A stretch of 64,000 bases of DNA from Ashinkailepas kermadecensis (GCA_034440615.1 JAOTOM010002239.1:1-64000), one strand, 5' to 3'. Numbered from the stretch's first letter, positions 33,061 to 45,492 are shown. Notes: generated from the letters alone by a model not told the origin. Numbers and translations: made by a program.

Positions 33061-35195
33061 ATAAACCCGAAGCTCTCTTCGGGTGTTGCTACTCACGCTA
33101 CACAAGTGTCGTGATGTGGCCTTCGGTTGTTGCTGCTCACGCTACACATGTGCTGTGTAGCTGTCTTTGGGTGTTGCCACCCACGCTACACACGTGTCGT
33201 GATGTGGCCTGGGATATTTCATGCTGATTCATGGTAGACCCATCTTAGCCGGACACATCTGACGAAGGAGGTGATTGATGATTGTGGCTTCCCGTCGTCA
33301 GCAGGCGACCTGGCAAGGCATTGCTTTAATGGGTGCGTCGTCTTATTTTTCAGAGACTGCGGATAAAAAACGGCCAAATGGACCGAGACTGCGGCGAATC
33401 ATCCGACTGCGGCAGCAGTAAGATAAAGTGACGTGTGGAGTGATAAACGTAACGTCATATAGTGACATACGGCTTGGTGGCTGCACTTTGTGTCTGAAGG
33501 GCATCACGCGGTGTGGCGGACGGTTCGATATCGTGATCTGCCCTCGGGCGGTAGCGATGTCGGGGTGGCGAGATCGGGACCACGCATCAGTGAGACTGTT
33601 AACCCGGCAGTCACTGGCGTATTCTACTATGCGCCAGTCACTTGGGGGGGGTCGCGCCCTGGTAAGTCTGGAACCAATGGACGGAACAAAACGAAACCAA
33701 GCACAATGGCAGCCCAGCAGCATTGAGTCACCTTTAATTTTGTTGACCTGAAGATCGACAATGACATCACAGGGCAGGCAAATTAAGAAGAGTTTGAACA
33801 CTTTCGGACAGCCGCAGTGGTCCAAAAGTAAGCAGTGCGCTGCTTATTTTTGGGCCAGTAAGCTTGGAAATTCCTAGAGCTAAGCAGTGCCATGCGTAGC
33901 TCCAAAAATGTGCATGAAACGTTTTGTACGAGCGAATACTTATATAAAATGGGCCAGCACTATCATTTGCATATACCGCCGCATGCATATGGCAAACTTA
34001 AGTCCAAATCGAATCAGGTCATGTGAGGTCACTGAGCATTTGCATAGACTTGCTATACGTGATGCACGCTTGCCACTCGCATGACCCCCTAGGTACGAAA
34101 ATGGATATCATATGGTTCTAATATATACATATATATATATATATAACGAAATATAGCTCAAAGCCACCTCCACGTCATGATGCGCTATATGTCGCCACGT
34201 ACATGCAACGCTATTTTATGTCGTTTTTGGTACTTATCGCAGTATGGTGGTCGTAGAACTCCCAGTGTAACATTGAGTGCAGAATTATAATTGAGCGTCC
34301 ATTTTTAGCCAAGAAAGTTGAGCGCGAGACATGCTTAGAAACATTCTCAAAGGCTAGTAAAGAAACCACGTCACCCAACCTCAGCGCTTTGTCCTGAGTC
34401 CGTAGTAGTCGTAGGGTCAATAAATGAGCAATCTGCCATCGTAAGCACACCCAAACACTCACGAACCACCATAAAATCGCGCATGCAAAACATGCATGCA
34501 TTTGACCTAGGATGACCTGAATTTTGTTTGTTGAGGGATCGAATTGGCCTGGCTCACTTGCTGACATGATAACAACCGAAACTAAATGTGCTCAATGGCT
34601 CACGCATCCACTTATATTAAGCTTGCATTATTCGGGCCGCTTATACCGAAATGTGAACATCACTTAATTTACGACGCCAACATGACCTGGATTGAAATGG
34701 TCTTGGACTGACATTTTCTCTAAGGCATAGCCTAGTTGTTGGTCTGAAGGTTTAAGTTCGCCATCTGCCGTGCATTACTTTGGTTGTAATATGTCCGAGA
34801 CCTTCAGCGTAAGAGGATGCGAGCTGAGAGCCATTGGTGGCAATATATTCGATGACGGATCAGCGTGACATTCGGCACAGTGAGATGTGATCCGAAAACT
34901 ATTTCAGTGTCCTGGTGCAATCATCAGATAACCTTTTGTCCCCTAAATGTTCGCATGCATACGGGAATTGTGAGAATATTTTGCTGCACATAATTAACGT
35001 CGCATATGAGGGACAATTATTTTATAGTTGAATTCAGTGATTCAGTAAAAAGTACGAACTCGTACATGTTCTAGTCTCGCAATTATAACACTTATCTACC
35101 AAGCTCATAAGCGCAATTAGAACATGAGCAGCAGTTACTCCTGCAGCTAAGTTTCACTGATGAGGCACACTTTGACTTTCGATTTAAACTGAATC
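33061..35195. other. No gene recognised; mixed intronic/intergenic DNA
   Basis: 33065-33205 has two and a half copies of a roughly 58-bp unit with CGGGTGTTGCTACTCACGCT. 33440-33750 has overlapping open frames without domains. 34125-34146 is a short TA tract. The remainder is AT-rich. Confidence 0.45.
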
Positions 35196-35200
35196 ACACA

Positions 35201-35292
<92 letters not shown>

Positions 35293-35296
35293 CACG

Positions 35297-35327
<31 letters not shown>

Positions 35328-35352
35328 GCGCACACACACACACACACACACA
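35196..35352. repeat. (ACGC)n(AC)n compound microsatellite
   Basis: About 24 copies of ACGC followed by AC repeats with two CG interruptions. Cys/Val/Arg open frames over it are artefacts. Confidence 0.97.
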
Positions 35353-36415
35353 CTTTGTGTAATCGGTACTACCGTACAATTAAATTCCAACCGTTAAGTC
35401 TAACCGTTCATGTGCGACTGGTGTCAAGTTGCTGTGAGGTATAGCAAAACATGTTCAACGTGTCAGGGTTGAAACAATAGCCCCAACTCTGTTGCTGCTT
35501 CACCTTATCATATGCGATCATCCATTGTTTTGTGATATATTGCTGGCAATAATAGCAAGTATTTGTCTTCCTTGCGTCATATCCAGCAAAAGATTACTTT
35601 GATGCCATGTTATCCTGAATGGCTCAAGCGTGTCGAAACGGTGGGCATAAATGGCTTAAAGACGTCTTAACGAGTTTGCTTAAATATGCCTATATCCCGT
35701 GGCACGGATGAGGTCGAGAGCAACAAGGCAACTTTTTGGAACCTGATATGCTAGCACGTTGAACCAGTAAATGCCATTCGAGTTAATATTGCTAAGAAGC
35801 TACCCAATTAACCTTACAAGTTAGCGACTCTTGATGACGATTAAGCTGCAGTCAGAAACTACCTTTCGATATGACTTCTTGTTGGCTCTTGATTATCACG
35901 GATGCAGATTAAACACGATTAACACAATTGCTGTGCTTTTATTTTGCTTCTAAATGTTCAGTTCACTTGCATTTTATAGCTGAGAGCGCTGCGACTATCG
36001 TACTTTGTTTTCGGTGCTAACGTGCTTATGCTTATGCTTATGCCGCTGGGATTGAGGACGGGGCACTCCTGGTCATCCATTCATGGGTAGCGTCGTAGAA
36101 AAAAGCATAGCCGGAGACCAAGCTTCAAAGAAGTTCCTGGGGTGTTCAGCAGTGTTCAATCTGATAGACTAAAAAACTCCATCAGAGGAATTCAGCCGTA
36201 GGGTCATACGTTAAAGTAAATTGTTATTGGAAGGGAGCAACTGAGCATTGGAGGTATTCCGGACCTTCCGAGCAAATGTTAAGCACCACCTACTTCCAGA
36301 ACGTAAATGGCAGTAAATCTTTACCCCGAAAAGCAGAAGCGATCCAGCTGTCCCAGCCGACCGGAGCCGACTGCACGCTCAGCAACCAACTGAACCAGCA
36401 TCTCGCATTCCACAG
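35353..36415. other. AT-rich intronic sequence before the last Ly6 exon
   Basis: No tandem array or open frame of note. The final 50 bases become GC-balanced and lead to CTCGCATTCCACAG at the exon boundary. Confidence 0.45.
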
Positions 36416-36552
36416 AGAACCTGCTGCACTACCAGCTGGTCGACTGTTGCCACGGCAACAACTGCAACGGAGCCGCACCGGCGCCGCGGCTCCTGTGGCT
36501 CCTGGCGGCTCCCGTGCTCCTGGCGGCGCGACACCTGTCGGCGGCCTTCTAG
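36416..36552 (+). CDS. Ly6/three-finger protein: last exon with CC...CN and GPI signal
   Basis: The frame reads NLLHYQLVDCCHGNNCNG, then AAPAPRLLWLLAAPVLLAAR, HLSAAF and TAG at 36550-36552. DCC-x4-CN is the signature end of the LU domain. The small-residue stretch followed by a hydrophobic tail is a GPI-anchor signal, with the anchor site probably near NGAA. The acceptor is CATTCCACAG (exon from 36416, requiring a preceding 1-base overhang) or CACAGAG (exon from 36418, phase 0). The second would join directly to the 29887-30028 exon, but that leaves the domain about 30 residues short and two cysteines light, so a middle exon is probably missing. Confidence 0.82.
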
Positions 36553-37364
36553 TGGCCACCTCTGCAGAGGTGGTGACCTCGCTGGCCGGGGACGATAGCC
36601 GACCGACTTGGGACGCAGTTGGAATCACCGACGTCGCGAGCGGTAATTTACGGCATGTCGGAGGTCGATCGGGACACCAACTGGAATCGGCTGGACTGCA
36701 GCTGGAGCGGCGGACTGCAGATGTGGCCAGCTGTAAATATAGTGCGCCCGTGTAGCCAGGCTACGCGCGGTGATTGTCGTGGTCGTTGTGGACCTCTGTG
36801 TGTAGACGTGCTTAGCGCTTGCTAAGTGCTCCAGCGACAGGTGTATTCTTTGTCGATGTTTCATCTAGTTTCATAACAAGTGAGACACTTGACCGCAAGA
36901 AGTGCAATGCTCCACAAATTATGCAACGATTCAGTCACGTGACATGACCTGGATTATTTGTCACGGGTGCATATGGGCAGGCCAGGGAAACGGTCGATGA
37001 CCGGCGTCGACGTGCGGCGTCATATTGGGAACAATTTGACAGTCTCCGACAACCGCCCGACCGGCAACGACTCGCCCACCACCCACTCGTCTGGAATGTG
37101 ACAACGTGTCGACTGACGCCCGCCCTAACCGCTACTGAGCCGACCGATACCGTGGCCGACACCTCGTGCATGCAGACAGAGGCTGATAAATCGCGTCCGG
37201 GTTTTCGTGCATTTTTCAGTGCCGCGAGTGGAGAGTGTCGGTGGCGTTCGGCGGAGTGGAGAGTGTCGGCGATTCGGCTCTGGTCGCGGCAGCGACCACT
37301 CCGCAGATGGCCGACCCGTAACGGCGCCAGCCGGACACACACGGCACCACGGAACACATGGCGT
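36553..37364. other. 3' flank of the Ly6 gene
   Basis: Contains the presumed 3' untranslated region. No canonical AATAAA was seen close to the stop. 37090-37360 is GC-rich and leads into the next array, with GAGAGTGTCGG repeated twice near 37230 and 37260. Confidence 0.4.
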
Positions 37365-38015
37365 CCACCCGCCCCAGCGTCGGGCCGTCTCCGGGAACTC
37401 GGTGGTAGCGGCCGTCCGTCCCAGCGTCGGGCCGTCTCCGGGAACTCGGTGGTAGCGACCGTCCGCCCCAGCGTCGGGCCGTCTCCGGGAGCTCGGTGGT
37501 AGCGGCCGTCCGCCCCAGCGTCGGGCCGTCTCCGGGGACTCGGTGGTAGCGGCCGTCCGCCCCAGCGTCGGGCCGTCTCCGGGAACTCGGTGGTAGCGGC
37601 CGTCCACCCCAGCGTCGGGCCGTCTCCGGGAACTCGGTGGTAGCGGCCGTCCACCCCAGCGTCGGGCCGTCTCCGGGAACTCGGTGGTAGCGGCCGTCCG
37701 TCCCAGCGTCGGGCCGTCTCCGGGAACTCGGTAGTAGCGGCCGTCCACCCCAGCGTCGGGTCGTCTCCGGGAACTCGATGGTAGCGGCCGTCCACCCCAG
37801 CGTCGGGCCGTCTCCGGGAACTCGGTGGTAGCGGCCGTCCGCCCCAGCGTCGGGCCGTCTCCGGGAACTCGGTGGTAGCGGCCGTCCGCCCCAGCGTCGG
37901 GCCGTCTCCGGGAACTCGATGGTAGCGGCCGTCCGCCCCAGCGTCGGGCCGTCTCCGAGAACTCGATGGTAGCGGACGTCCGCCCCAGCGTCGGCTCCGG
38001 TACGCGGTGGTAGCG
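37365..38015. repeat. 47-bp GC-rich minisatellite
   Basis: About 14 units with GCCCCAGCGTCGGGCCGTCT and CCGGGAACTCGGTGGTAGCG, 47-bp spacing (for example 37384 and 37431). Minus-strand frames give RRPDAGADGRYHRVPGDGPT-like periodic reads that are artefacts. Confidence 0.95.
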
Positions 38016-38478
38016 GCCGTGTCTTCTCAATTGATCTACGTCACGCTTTCGGAATATTTGCGTCGTTGTCGCCTGAGTTAGTGGCAGCTGGACTCCGCCG
38101 GGGAATATTCCGTATTGGGCGGCTGCCGGGACATTTCCGGCCAGTCAGAGCGCAGCCGACACGGCCCGGGGCCCTACACGCCATCCCCTAGCTAGGGCGT
38201 GACCTGAGTCTGCCCGGGCCCCATGATCCTGATCCTAGCGCGGCCCGATGCTGGCCGGACCCCTCTCCTCGCAGAGCGTGACATGACATCGATCAAACTT
38301 TACAACCGCTCTGACCAGATCGTAAACTGACACTGACCGGACCCTATAGCCACCCAGAAAGGCTACAGGATGTTCGAGTGCAGCCCCCGTGCTTTAAATG
38401 TTCAGCTGAAGGCGGTCATTTGAGTGCAAAAGGTGCCTACCGAGGGGGACACAAGTGCACCCTTCCCTCCTTCCTTAG
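38016..38478. other. Unique sequence before a candidate exon
   Basis: No tandem repeat. The last 20 bases form a strong polypyrimidine tract (CCCTTCCCTCCTTCCTTAG) suggesting a 3' splice site at 38477-38478. Confidence 0.4.
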
Positions 38479-38896
38479 GACGTTCTCAGTCAGTGGCGCT
38501 CCTCTGGAGATGTGGCACCTCGTGAAAACCACCTCCCCAACACCTGCCCTGTCGCTCTTGCCCTCCTGCCGGTACGAGTGTGAGCCGGAAGCTGGTTTCC
38601 TGGTCAGAGCGCAGACCGACACGGACGGCCACCCGGTCATGAAGACGACGCCGCTCTTCTCGTCTGCCTGCGCTTCGGCCGATCTCCGCACCCTCGCCTG
38701 CCCTGCCCTTCACCGCCCCATCCCGTCCATTGATCGTCATTCCGCTATGTTGGCTGCTCTCCGCCCCCGCCGTCCGCTTCCGTCCACGGCCGCTTTTTCG
38801 TGCGTGGGCAGCTCATTGGCAGCGATTGAGCTAGCGGAATTGATGACATCCCCGCCGGCGGTGGCCGAGCAGTTCCTGCACTTGGCTGGACCATGA
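38479..38896 (+). CDS. Candidate exon, unknown protein
   Basis: After a good acceptor (CTCCTTCCTTAG) the phase-2 frame is open for 139 codons to TGA at 38894-38896 with mainly G/C third positions. It includes PSCRYECEPEAGFLVRAQ, TDTDGHPVMKTTPLFSSAC and ADLRTLACP, which read like genuine secreted Cys-containing protein. The second half (LRPRRPLPSTAAFS) is less convincing and the exon may end at an internal GT. I do not recognise the family and have no flanking exon. Confidence 0.35.
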
Positions 38897-38934
38897 ATGA
38901 TCGCCGACTGGCACGGCTGCCAGTCGGCGATTGT

Positions 38935-39290
38935 CGGCACGGACCGGACCGAGTCCGCGATTGTCCGGATATAGCAGCATTGATCTCTGCTGGGAAGCCC
39001 AAACCGAGTCCGCGATTGTCCGGAGATGGTAGCATTGGTCTCTGCTGGGGAAGCCCGAACGGAGTCCGGGATTGTCCAGAAATGGCAGTATTGGTCTCTG
39101 CTGGGGAAGCCCGAACCGAGTCCACGATTGTCCGGAGATGACAGCATTGGTATCTTCTGGGGAAGCCTGAACGAAGTATGGCATTGTCTGGAGATGGCAG
39201 CATTGGTCTTTGCTGGGGAAGTCTGAACGGAGTTCGAAATTGTCCGGAGATGGAAGCATTGGTCTCCGCTGGGGAAGACTAAGATGGTGG
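38935..39290. repeat. 56-bp minisatellite
   Basis: Six units with GAGTCCGCGATTGTCCGGAG, ATGGTAGCATTGGTCTCTGC and TGGGGAAGCCCGAACG. Divergence increases toward the 3' end. Confidence 0.93.
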
Positions 39291-40079
39291 GGTATAGACA
39301 TAACTGTTTGCATAGCTCACCAAGCTAGCTTATGAATGTCGACACGCACCGGTAGTTACATAAGACATGCAATGCAGTATGGTGGCACATAAGAAACACT
39401 GTGACTCGGTTCATGGTCTACTTTTACTTGTGTGAGATGATAGGCTGATGCTTGAATTATTACCTGCTTGAAAATACAACAAGCATTGCAAGCTGCTCTT
39501 ACCTGTGCTTCTGCGATCACACAATGTCAAGAAGTCGTGCTAGATAACTCTTGCTAACAGGGGCCTAAATTCCCAAGTCGATTGGGGATGGCTGCTCATC
39601 CCCAACGTGAGGGACCCACGTTAAAACAGTGGAATTATTGCGGGGGAGCGAGCCAACATTGGAGCAGCAGGGGTGCCGAGGCCACCTCAAAGATAAACAA
39701 ATTGAGACCAGGACTCGCTGATATGGGTGGGCCTTTGCGTCGTTGATATTGTTGGTATCTCAATAAGCCGGAGCATTGCTGACATAAAAATCATTTATGG
39801 TCGTGCACTTGACAATATACTCGAACCCTATCAAACACGAAAACCAACTAGATCGACAAGCCTTCGGCTACCAGCCGTCCTGAAGTCTCTGACCGGAGCG
39901 GATCCGGTGGCGACCAGAGGCAGCCGAAAGCTGACCACCCAGTCCAGTTCGCTCAGGGTAGCTTTCAGAGCGCCTTGTCTTGGTTCGATCACCAGCTGCA
40001 TGACTGTGACCTTAGTGATCGCGATCGATTCGCCAGGGCCGCCCCTTGTGGTTCTCGACAGCGGACGCAGCAGATTCGC
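39291..40079. other. No gene recognised
   Basis: AT-rich to 39830, then GC-rich. 40035-40080 (CTCGACAGCGGACGCAGCAG, ATTCGCCGGGAC) is repeated at 40446-40485 on the other side of the 23-bp array. A 138-codon open frame spans 39.73-40.14 kb without recognisable domain. Confidence 0.4.
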
Positions 40080-40084
40080 CGGGA

Positions 40085-40425
40085 CGACCGTTTGTGACGC
40101 GCCACGACCGCTACCTGTGACGCGCCACGACCGCTACCTGTGACGCGCCACGACCGCTACCTGTGACGCGCCACGACCGCTACCTGTGACGCGCCACGAC
40201 CGCTACCTGTGACGCGCCACGACCGCTACCTGTGACGCGCCACGACCGCTACCTGTGACGCGCCACGACCGCTACCTGTGACGCGCCACGACCGCTACCT
40301 GTGACGCGCCACGACCGCTACCTGTGACGCGCCACGACCGCTACCTGTGACGCGCCACGACCGCTACCTGTGACGCGCCACGACCGCTACCTGTGACGCG
40401 CCACGACCGCCGCCTGTGACGCGCC
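40085..40425. repeat. 23-bp minisatellite
   Basis: About 15 almost perfect copies of a 23-bp unit with GACGCGCCACGACCGC and TACCTGT. On the minus strand each unit reads ACAG|GTAGCGG. The array is flanked by two copies of the same roughly 45-bp sequence, so the array plus its flank seems to have been duplicated. Confidence 0.96.
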
Positions 40426-40639
40426 AGGACCGCCGCCCATTGTGACTCTCGACAGCGGACGCAGCAGATTCGCCGGGACGGCCGGTCGTGACGCGGCCGA
40501 TCGGCCGTGCGGGTGGGTGTCCCGTCCGTGCAGAGAAGGCGCACATCTGCACACTGTGCCGCATTCCTGATCACCTGGGAACGCTCCCATCGGCGCCGCC
40601 GTGGCCTTGGACCGGACATTCCCACCGGCACCGCTGCCT

Positions 40640-40875
40640 CGGCGAATCGTGCCGCAGGGTGGCCGACTGCGGCCGGCGGTCCGGCACGCTCGGTTGTGGC
40701 ACACCGTCTCGGAGCGGTATCTCTCGTGCGGCAGAGCGGCCGACTGCGGTCAGCGGTCCGGCACGCTCGGCAGTGCCACACCGTCTCGGAGCGGTATCTC
40801 TCGTGCGGCAGAGCGGCCGACTGCGGCCGGCGGTCCAGCACGCTCGGCAGTGACACACCGGGTCGGAGCGGTACC
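40640..40875. repeat. 77-bp tandem repeat, three copies
   Basis: Copies start near 40630, 40707 and 40784, with CTCGGAGCGGTATCTCTCGT, GCGGCAGAGCGGCCGACTGC and GGTCCGGCACGCTCGG landmarks. Overlapping open frames on both strands come from its GC content. Confidence 0.9.
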
Positions 40876-40879
40876 TTTT

Positions 40880-42446
40880 GTGCTGCCAGAATCGCCTCGG
40901 CGAACCGCCGGGGACACTTCTGAGCCAGTCCGCGAAACATGCCGACACGGGAGACACTAGCCTACCAGGGAAATCACCCTGGAAATCACTCATCCAGCCA
41001 CCCTGGCAAAATCAACTTCTTGCCAACCCCACACCTCCACAACTGCAAATTATCTTGCTGAGGAGCAAAGTAAACTAAACCGCTAAACATCTGGGAAATG
41101 TCCCCCGCTCACCTCCTACTTTCAGCACCTTAACGTCACGTAAACTATAGCGTAAGATTCCTTCATCGTAAATGTACACTGAACTTGCGAAGGCCTTGCC
41201 TTGAACTTTCCTTGAACTTGCTTGAAAAGTCCACTCGTTTTAAAGACGTTGCAAATGACCTTTATGGTCCGGCATGCCTCTAAGCACACTACCCCCCCCC
41301 CGGATACTCTTTGGTACCTCTGCTGTTAAGCTGCTGCATTTTTATCGTATAGGAATATGTGGATATTTTAAATATGGAGAACGTTGCATTTTCTTCCATT
41401 TTATCCCATTATGCCACTTTGCGACATGTCAGTGCTGATTTGACACCAGTCATTGTCAAATGTGCCATTTTGACAGGCTGCTACCTGACCGAAGAAACAT
41501 TTGGCAGAATGTTCACTCACTCCACCACGACAGATCAATTTTACAGACAAACTGCTGATTCCGCATCCAAGCATCTCCGCGTGTTCCATTGTGGACATCC
41601 ACGCATCTCCGCGTGTTCCATTGTGGACATCCACGCATCTCCGTGTGTTCCAGTGGGGACGTCCAAGCATCTCCGCGTGTTCCAGTGGGGACAGTTGCTG
41701 AAACATGGGGACGACTATAACACACACTTGTCCCTTACCATGGCCAATATCTCCGCATCTCAACCAGCCAAAGTTCCTCCCATCCTTCATCACATTCATG
41801 CCCGGAAATGACTACTTAGCTGATATGCTCCTCAATATACAACTGTGTCATTCAAGACATGTAGAAAATGCCAGCTCACACAAATTCGGTGCGCCCTTCT
41901 AGACGGAATGAACTACACAAGAATGCCGGTTCATTTGCGTGCGCCCAAAGTACCGTTGAATCCCACAACCGTCAGGATTATCGAGTGAACTCGTTGCCGA
42001 TCGGCGTGAGAGGTTGGCGACGCCATATGGCCTGGCAGGCGATCACATCGGAAAAGAACCCAAGGTTCATTAGTTGTTCACCTCTTCAATCGGAGCAATC
42101 GTGATGTCTTTCGCGATTGGCTGCACGAAAACCATGAAATCACGATTGAATCATTGAAGTATTGAATTATAGAAACATGGATTAAATCGTGGAATGGTCA
42201 GAACCGTTCAGCTCGGCTCAGCGGGAACAAAACTCCCACCATGGCTGGCTGAAGACGTTCGCACCGTTCAAGTTTCATGGGAATACAAGTTACCAAGTCA
42301 CGATTTCCCGGTCGTTGACACCAGTAGATCTCTCCGGCGGCAACATATTGTTGTCAAACGTCAGTTATGCACTTACTGTTCCAGCGGCAGCATACTGTTG
42401 TCAAACGTCAGCCATGCATTTGCTTCCATGCGTGCATACACACATA
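40880..42446. other. No gene; several small repeats and a SINE-body fragment
   Basis: 41570-41700 has four units of 30-33 bp with ATCTCCGCGTGTTCCATTGT / CCAGTGGGGAC. 41985-42040 (CCGATCGGCGTGAGAGGTTGG, split here as CCGATCGGCGTGAGAGG then TTGGCGACGCC) matches the body of the SINE at 46.4 kb. 42330-42420 has a twofold repeat of ACTGTTGTCAAACGTCAG. Confidence 0.5.
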
Positions 42447-42660
<214 letters not shown>

Positions 42661-44205
42661 TGTGTGTGAGTGCACTACGGATGTGAGAAGTAGGTGCCAC
42701 TTCAATATGCTAACATTAGCATGAAAGCTACAGATATTTACATATTACCCAGTCGCCAGTGTGGCCTAGGAGGAAATTCGCAAGTGATCAGCATCCCACA
42801 GTAAGACTGCTAGAGACAGCGCGTAGACAAGTATGCATGACCTACATTATTTCAGTGCTGATTTCTTTTGAAGTATCTACTATGCCTCAGGTCGATTCTG
42901 CAATGGCATATTTGGAAAGCATTGAGTAATGTGGTTGGAAAAGAAGCACCATCTCGGGAAATGTCTCGAAGAAACTAACAACTTATATTCTCTTTAAAGC
43001 CCAAAACCTAAAGATGTTCGGAGAGCCTAAATGCATCTCAGCAGCTACGTTGTGTCCGAAACCGTTTGTGCTCCGCTTGTCGGAGAGTCTGGGTCTCAAA
43101 TGTAATCATGTCCAGTTGTGTCAGCGCCAAATCAAACTAGGCCAGGCTGCAACGCATGCCTATCGCAATAAAAGCGCAGAACTTTCATGCGATCCCTCCC
43201 GCCACGGCATCGTGTGAGTCGGTTTGGCCACATCATGTATGACAGGTGTACACTGTACACTGTGCAGTGTACACCATATCGCTACTGAATGACGGCTACT
43301 AGGGACGCGGCAAAGGCCTGTACATACCCTCACCTCCACCAGGAGACAGTCGGTACTGCTTGACGCCTACTAGCCCGCGCCGTCTCGGGGGGGGGGGGGG
43401 TGATATACGCCTCCCTAAGGTTTACCGCGGATAGCGAAAGAACAGCGCGCGACAGCGCGCGGAAATTTGTCATACCTTTTCCCACATAAATTTGGCATGT
43501 TGTGTCAAACTTTTGAAGTCAGGTCATCTAGGGTCAACATGTTAGTCAATGTCAAGTGAGGTCACCTCCAGAATAAGTTCAACCAGTCGTCACGCTTTAA
43601 CGGATAAATATATTTTAATGAAACTCTCAGCGTTTGCTTATCTTTAAGGACGAAACAAAACGCACCAGATGATTTTTCCTTTTTTGATTACTTATTAGTT
43701 TTGCATATTTGCCCATTAGGGCTAAAATCGAAGATTATGGCTAAAGTAAGCATTTTTTTATGAGAGCAAGTTGACTTCGAACAACGTTTCTCGGTCCACT
43801 CTACCCATTAGAAAAAGAACAATTGAAGAAAATTGAAAACTCAAAATTTTGAAATTTTACAAATATTAAAATGTTGATTCTTGGGTTCGCAAAAATTTTA
43901 GGGCCATGATCGATTTCGCCTTCCTTTTCTGATTCAAAATATTTTTTGTTTCTTTGTTCAAATCTCCCCCAAAATGAACTCCCCAGAGCCAAAAACATGA
44001 TGTAAGTGGTGATAACCTATGCCCCCTAGTGACGTCACTTTTGGGGTGGATAAAATTTTTTGGGTGGTTTCTGGCCCCACTCGTCGAGCGCTTTCCGATG
44101 ACACCTCTTTCGTTTTCGTGCGACGCTTAGTTTGGAGATCAGATAGGTTGTATCAGCCCCACCCCCGAGACGGGGTGTGAGGATATGACCGGAAAGACGG
44201 GGAGG
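42661..44205. other. No gene recognised
   Basis: 43245-43275 is a hairpin, GGTGTACACTG paired with CAGTGTACACC. 43270-43385 is a single diverged copy of the unit and end sequence of the 50-bp array further right (CAGACAGTCGGT is echoed at about 45152). 43387-43400 is a G run. 43500-43570 has several GGTCA sites. The rest is AT-rich. Confidence 0.45.
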
Positions 44206-45165
44206 GCTAGGGGCACGGCAGAGGCCCGTACACACCCTCACCTCAACCGATGGCTAATAGGGGAACGGCAGAGGCCCGTACACACTCTCACCTCAACCGA
44301 CGGCTAATAGGGGAACGGCAGAGGCCCGTACACACTCTGACCTCAACCGACGGCTAATAGGGGAACGGCAGAGGCCCGTACACACCCTCACCTCAACCGA
44401 CGGCTAATAGGGGAACGGCAGAGGCCGTACACACTCTGACCTCAACCGACGGCTAATAGGGGAACGGCAGAGGCCCGTACACACTCTCACCTCAACCGAC
44501 GGCTAATAGGGGAACGGCAGAGGCCCGTACACACCCTCACCTCAACCGACGGCTAATAGGGGAACGGCAGAGGCCCGTACACACTCTCACCTCAACCGAC
44601 GGCTAATAGGGGAACGGCAGAGGCCCGTACACACTCTCACCTCAACCGACGGCTAATAGGGGAACGGCAGAGGCCCGTACACACCCTCACCTCAACCGAC
44701 GGCTAATAGGGGAACGGCAGAGGCCCGTACACACTCTGACCTCAACCGACGGCTAATAGGGGAACGGCAGAGGCCCGTACACACTCTCACCTCAACCGAC
44801 GGCTAATAGGGGAACGGCAGAGGCCCGTACACACCCTCACCTCAACCGATGGCTAATAGGGGAACGGCAGAGGCCCGTACACACTCTCACCTCAACCGAC
44901 GGCTAATAGGGGAACGGCAGAGGCCCGTACACACTCTGACCTCAACCGACGGCTAATAGGGGAACGGCAGAGGCCCGTACACACCCTCACCTCAACCGAC
45001 GGCTAATAGGGGAACGGCAGAGGCCCGTACACACTCTGACCTCAACCGACGGCTAATAGGGGAACGGCAGAGGCCCGTACACACTCTCACCTCAACCGAC
45101 GGCTAATAGGGGAACGGCAGAGGCCCGTACACACTCTCACCTCCGCCAGCAGACAGTCGGTGCTG
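44206..45165. repeat. 50-bp satellite with a trimeric higher-order pattern
   Basis: Nineteen units with CTCAACCGACGGCTAATAGG, GGAACGGCAGAGGCCCGTAC and a variable ACACCCTCAC / ACACTCTCAC / ACACTCTGAC segment. The CCCTCAC form appears at every third unit (near 44233, 44383, 44532, 44682, 44832 and 44982), giving a 150-bp higher-order repeat. One unit near 44423 lacks a single C. On the minus strand each unit holds TTGAG|GTGAG plus a pyrimidine-rich CCGTTCCCCTATTAG. Confidence 0.96.
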
Positions 45166-45169
45166 TTGT

Positions 45170-45415
45170 CACCTCTGGAGTGATGACGCAGTGACAGACC
45201 ATCACGGTAGAATGGTACGCTAATGAGTGATGACGCAGTGGCAGACCATCACGGTATAATGGTACACTAATGGAGTGATGACGCAGTGACAGACCATCAC
45301 GGTAGAATGGTACACTAATAGAGTGATGACGCAGTGACAGACCATCACGGTAGAATGGTACACTAATGAGTGATGACGCAGTGGCAGACCATCACGGTAG
45401 AATGGTACACTAATA
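45170..45415. repeat. About 47-bp tandem repeat, five copies
   Basis: Units with GAGTGATGACGCAGTGACAG, ACCATCACGGTAGAATGGTA and CACTAAT. It follows the 50-bp satellite directly, so two unrelated arrays are adjacent. Confidence 0.93.
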
Positions 45416-45492
45416 GAGAGTCAGCACCGCTACGGACGGGAGGCGGTAGCGACACCGAGGCAGGCGGCGTACACACGTGACTGTTGCCACTG

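Noticed and set aside
34125..34146. TA tract as a promoter
   Set aside because: Short simple repeat with no downstream initiator or exon.
36935..38030. Arg/Pro-rich minus-strand frames
   Set aside because: Produced by the 47-bp array; the frame cycles over three units.
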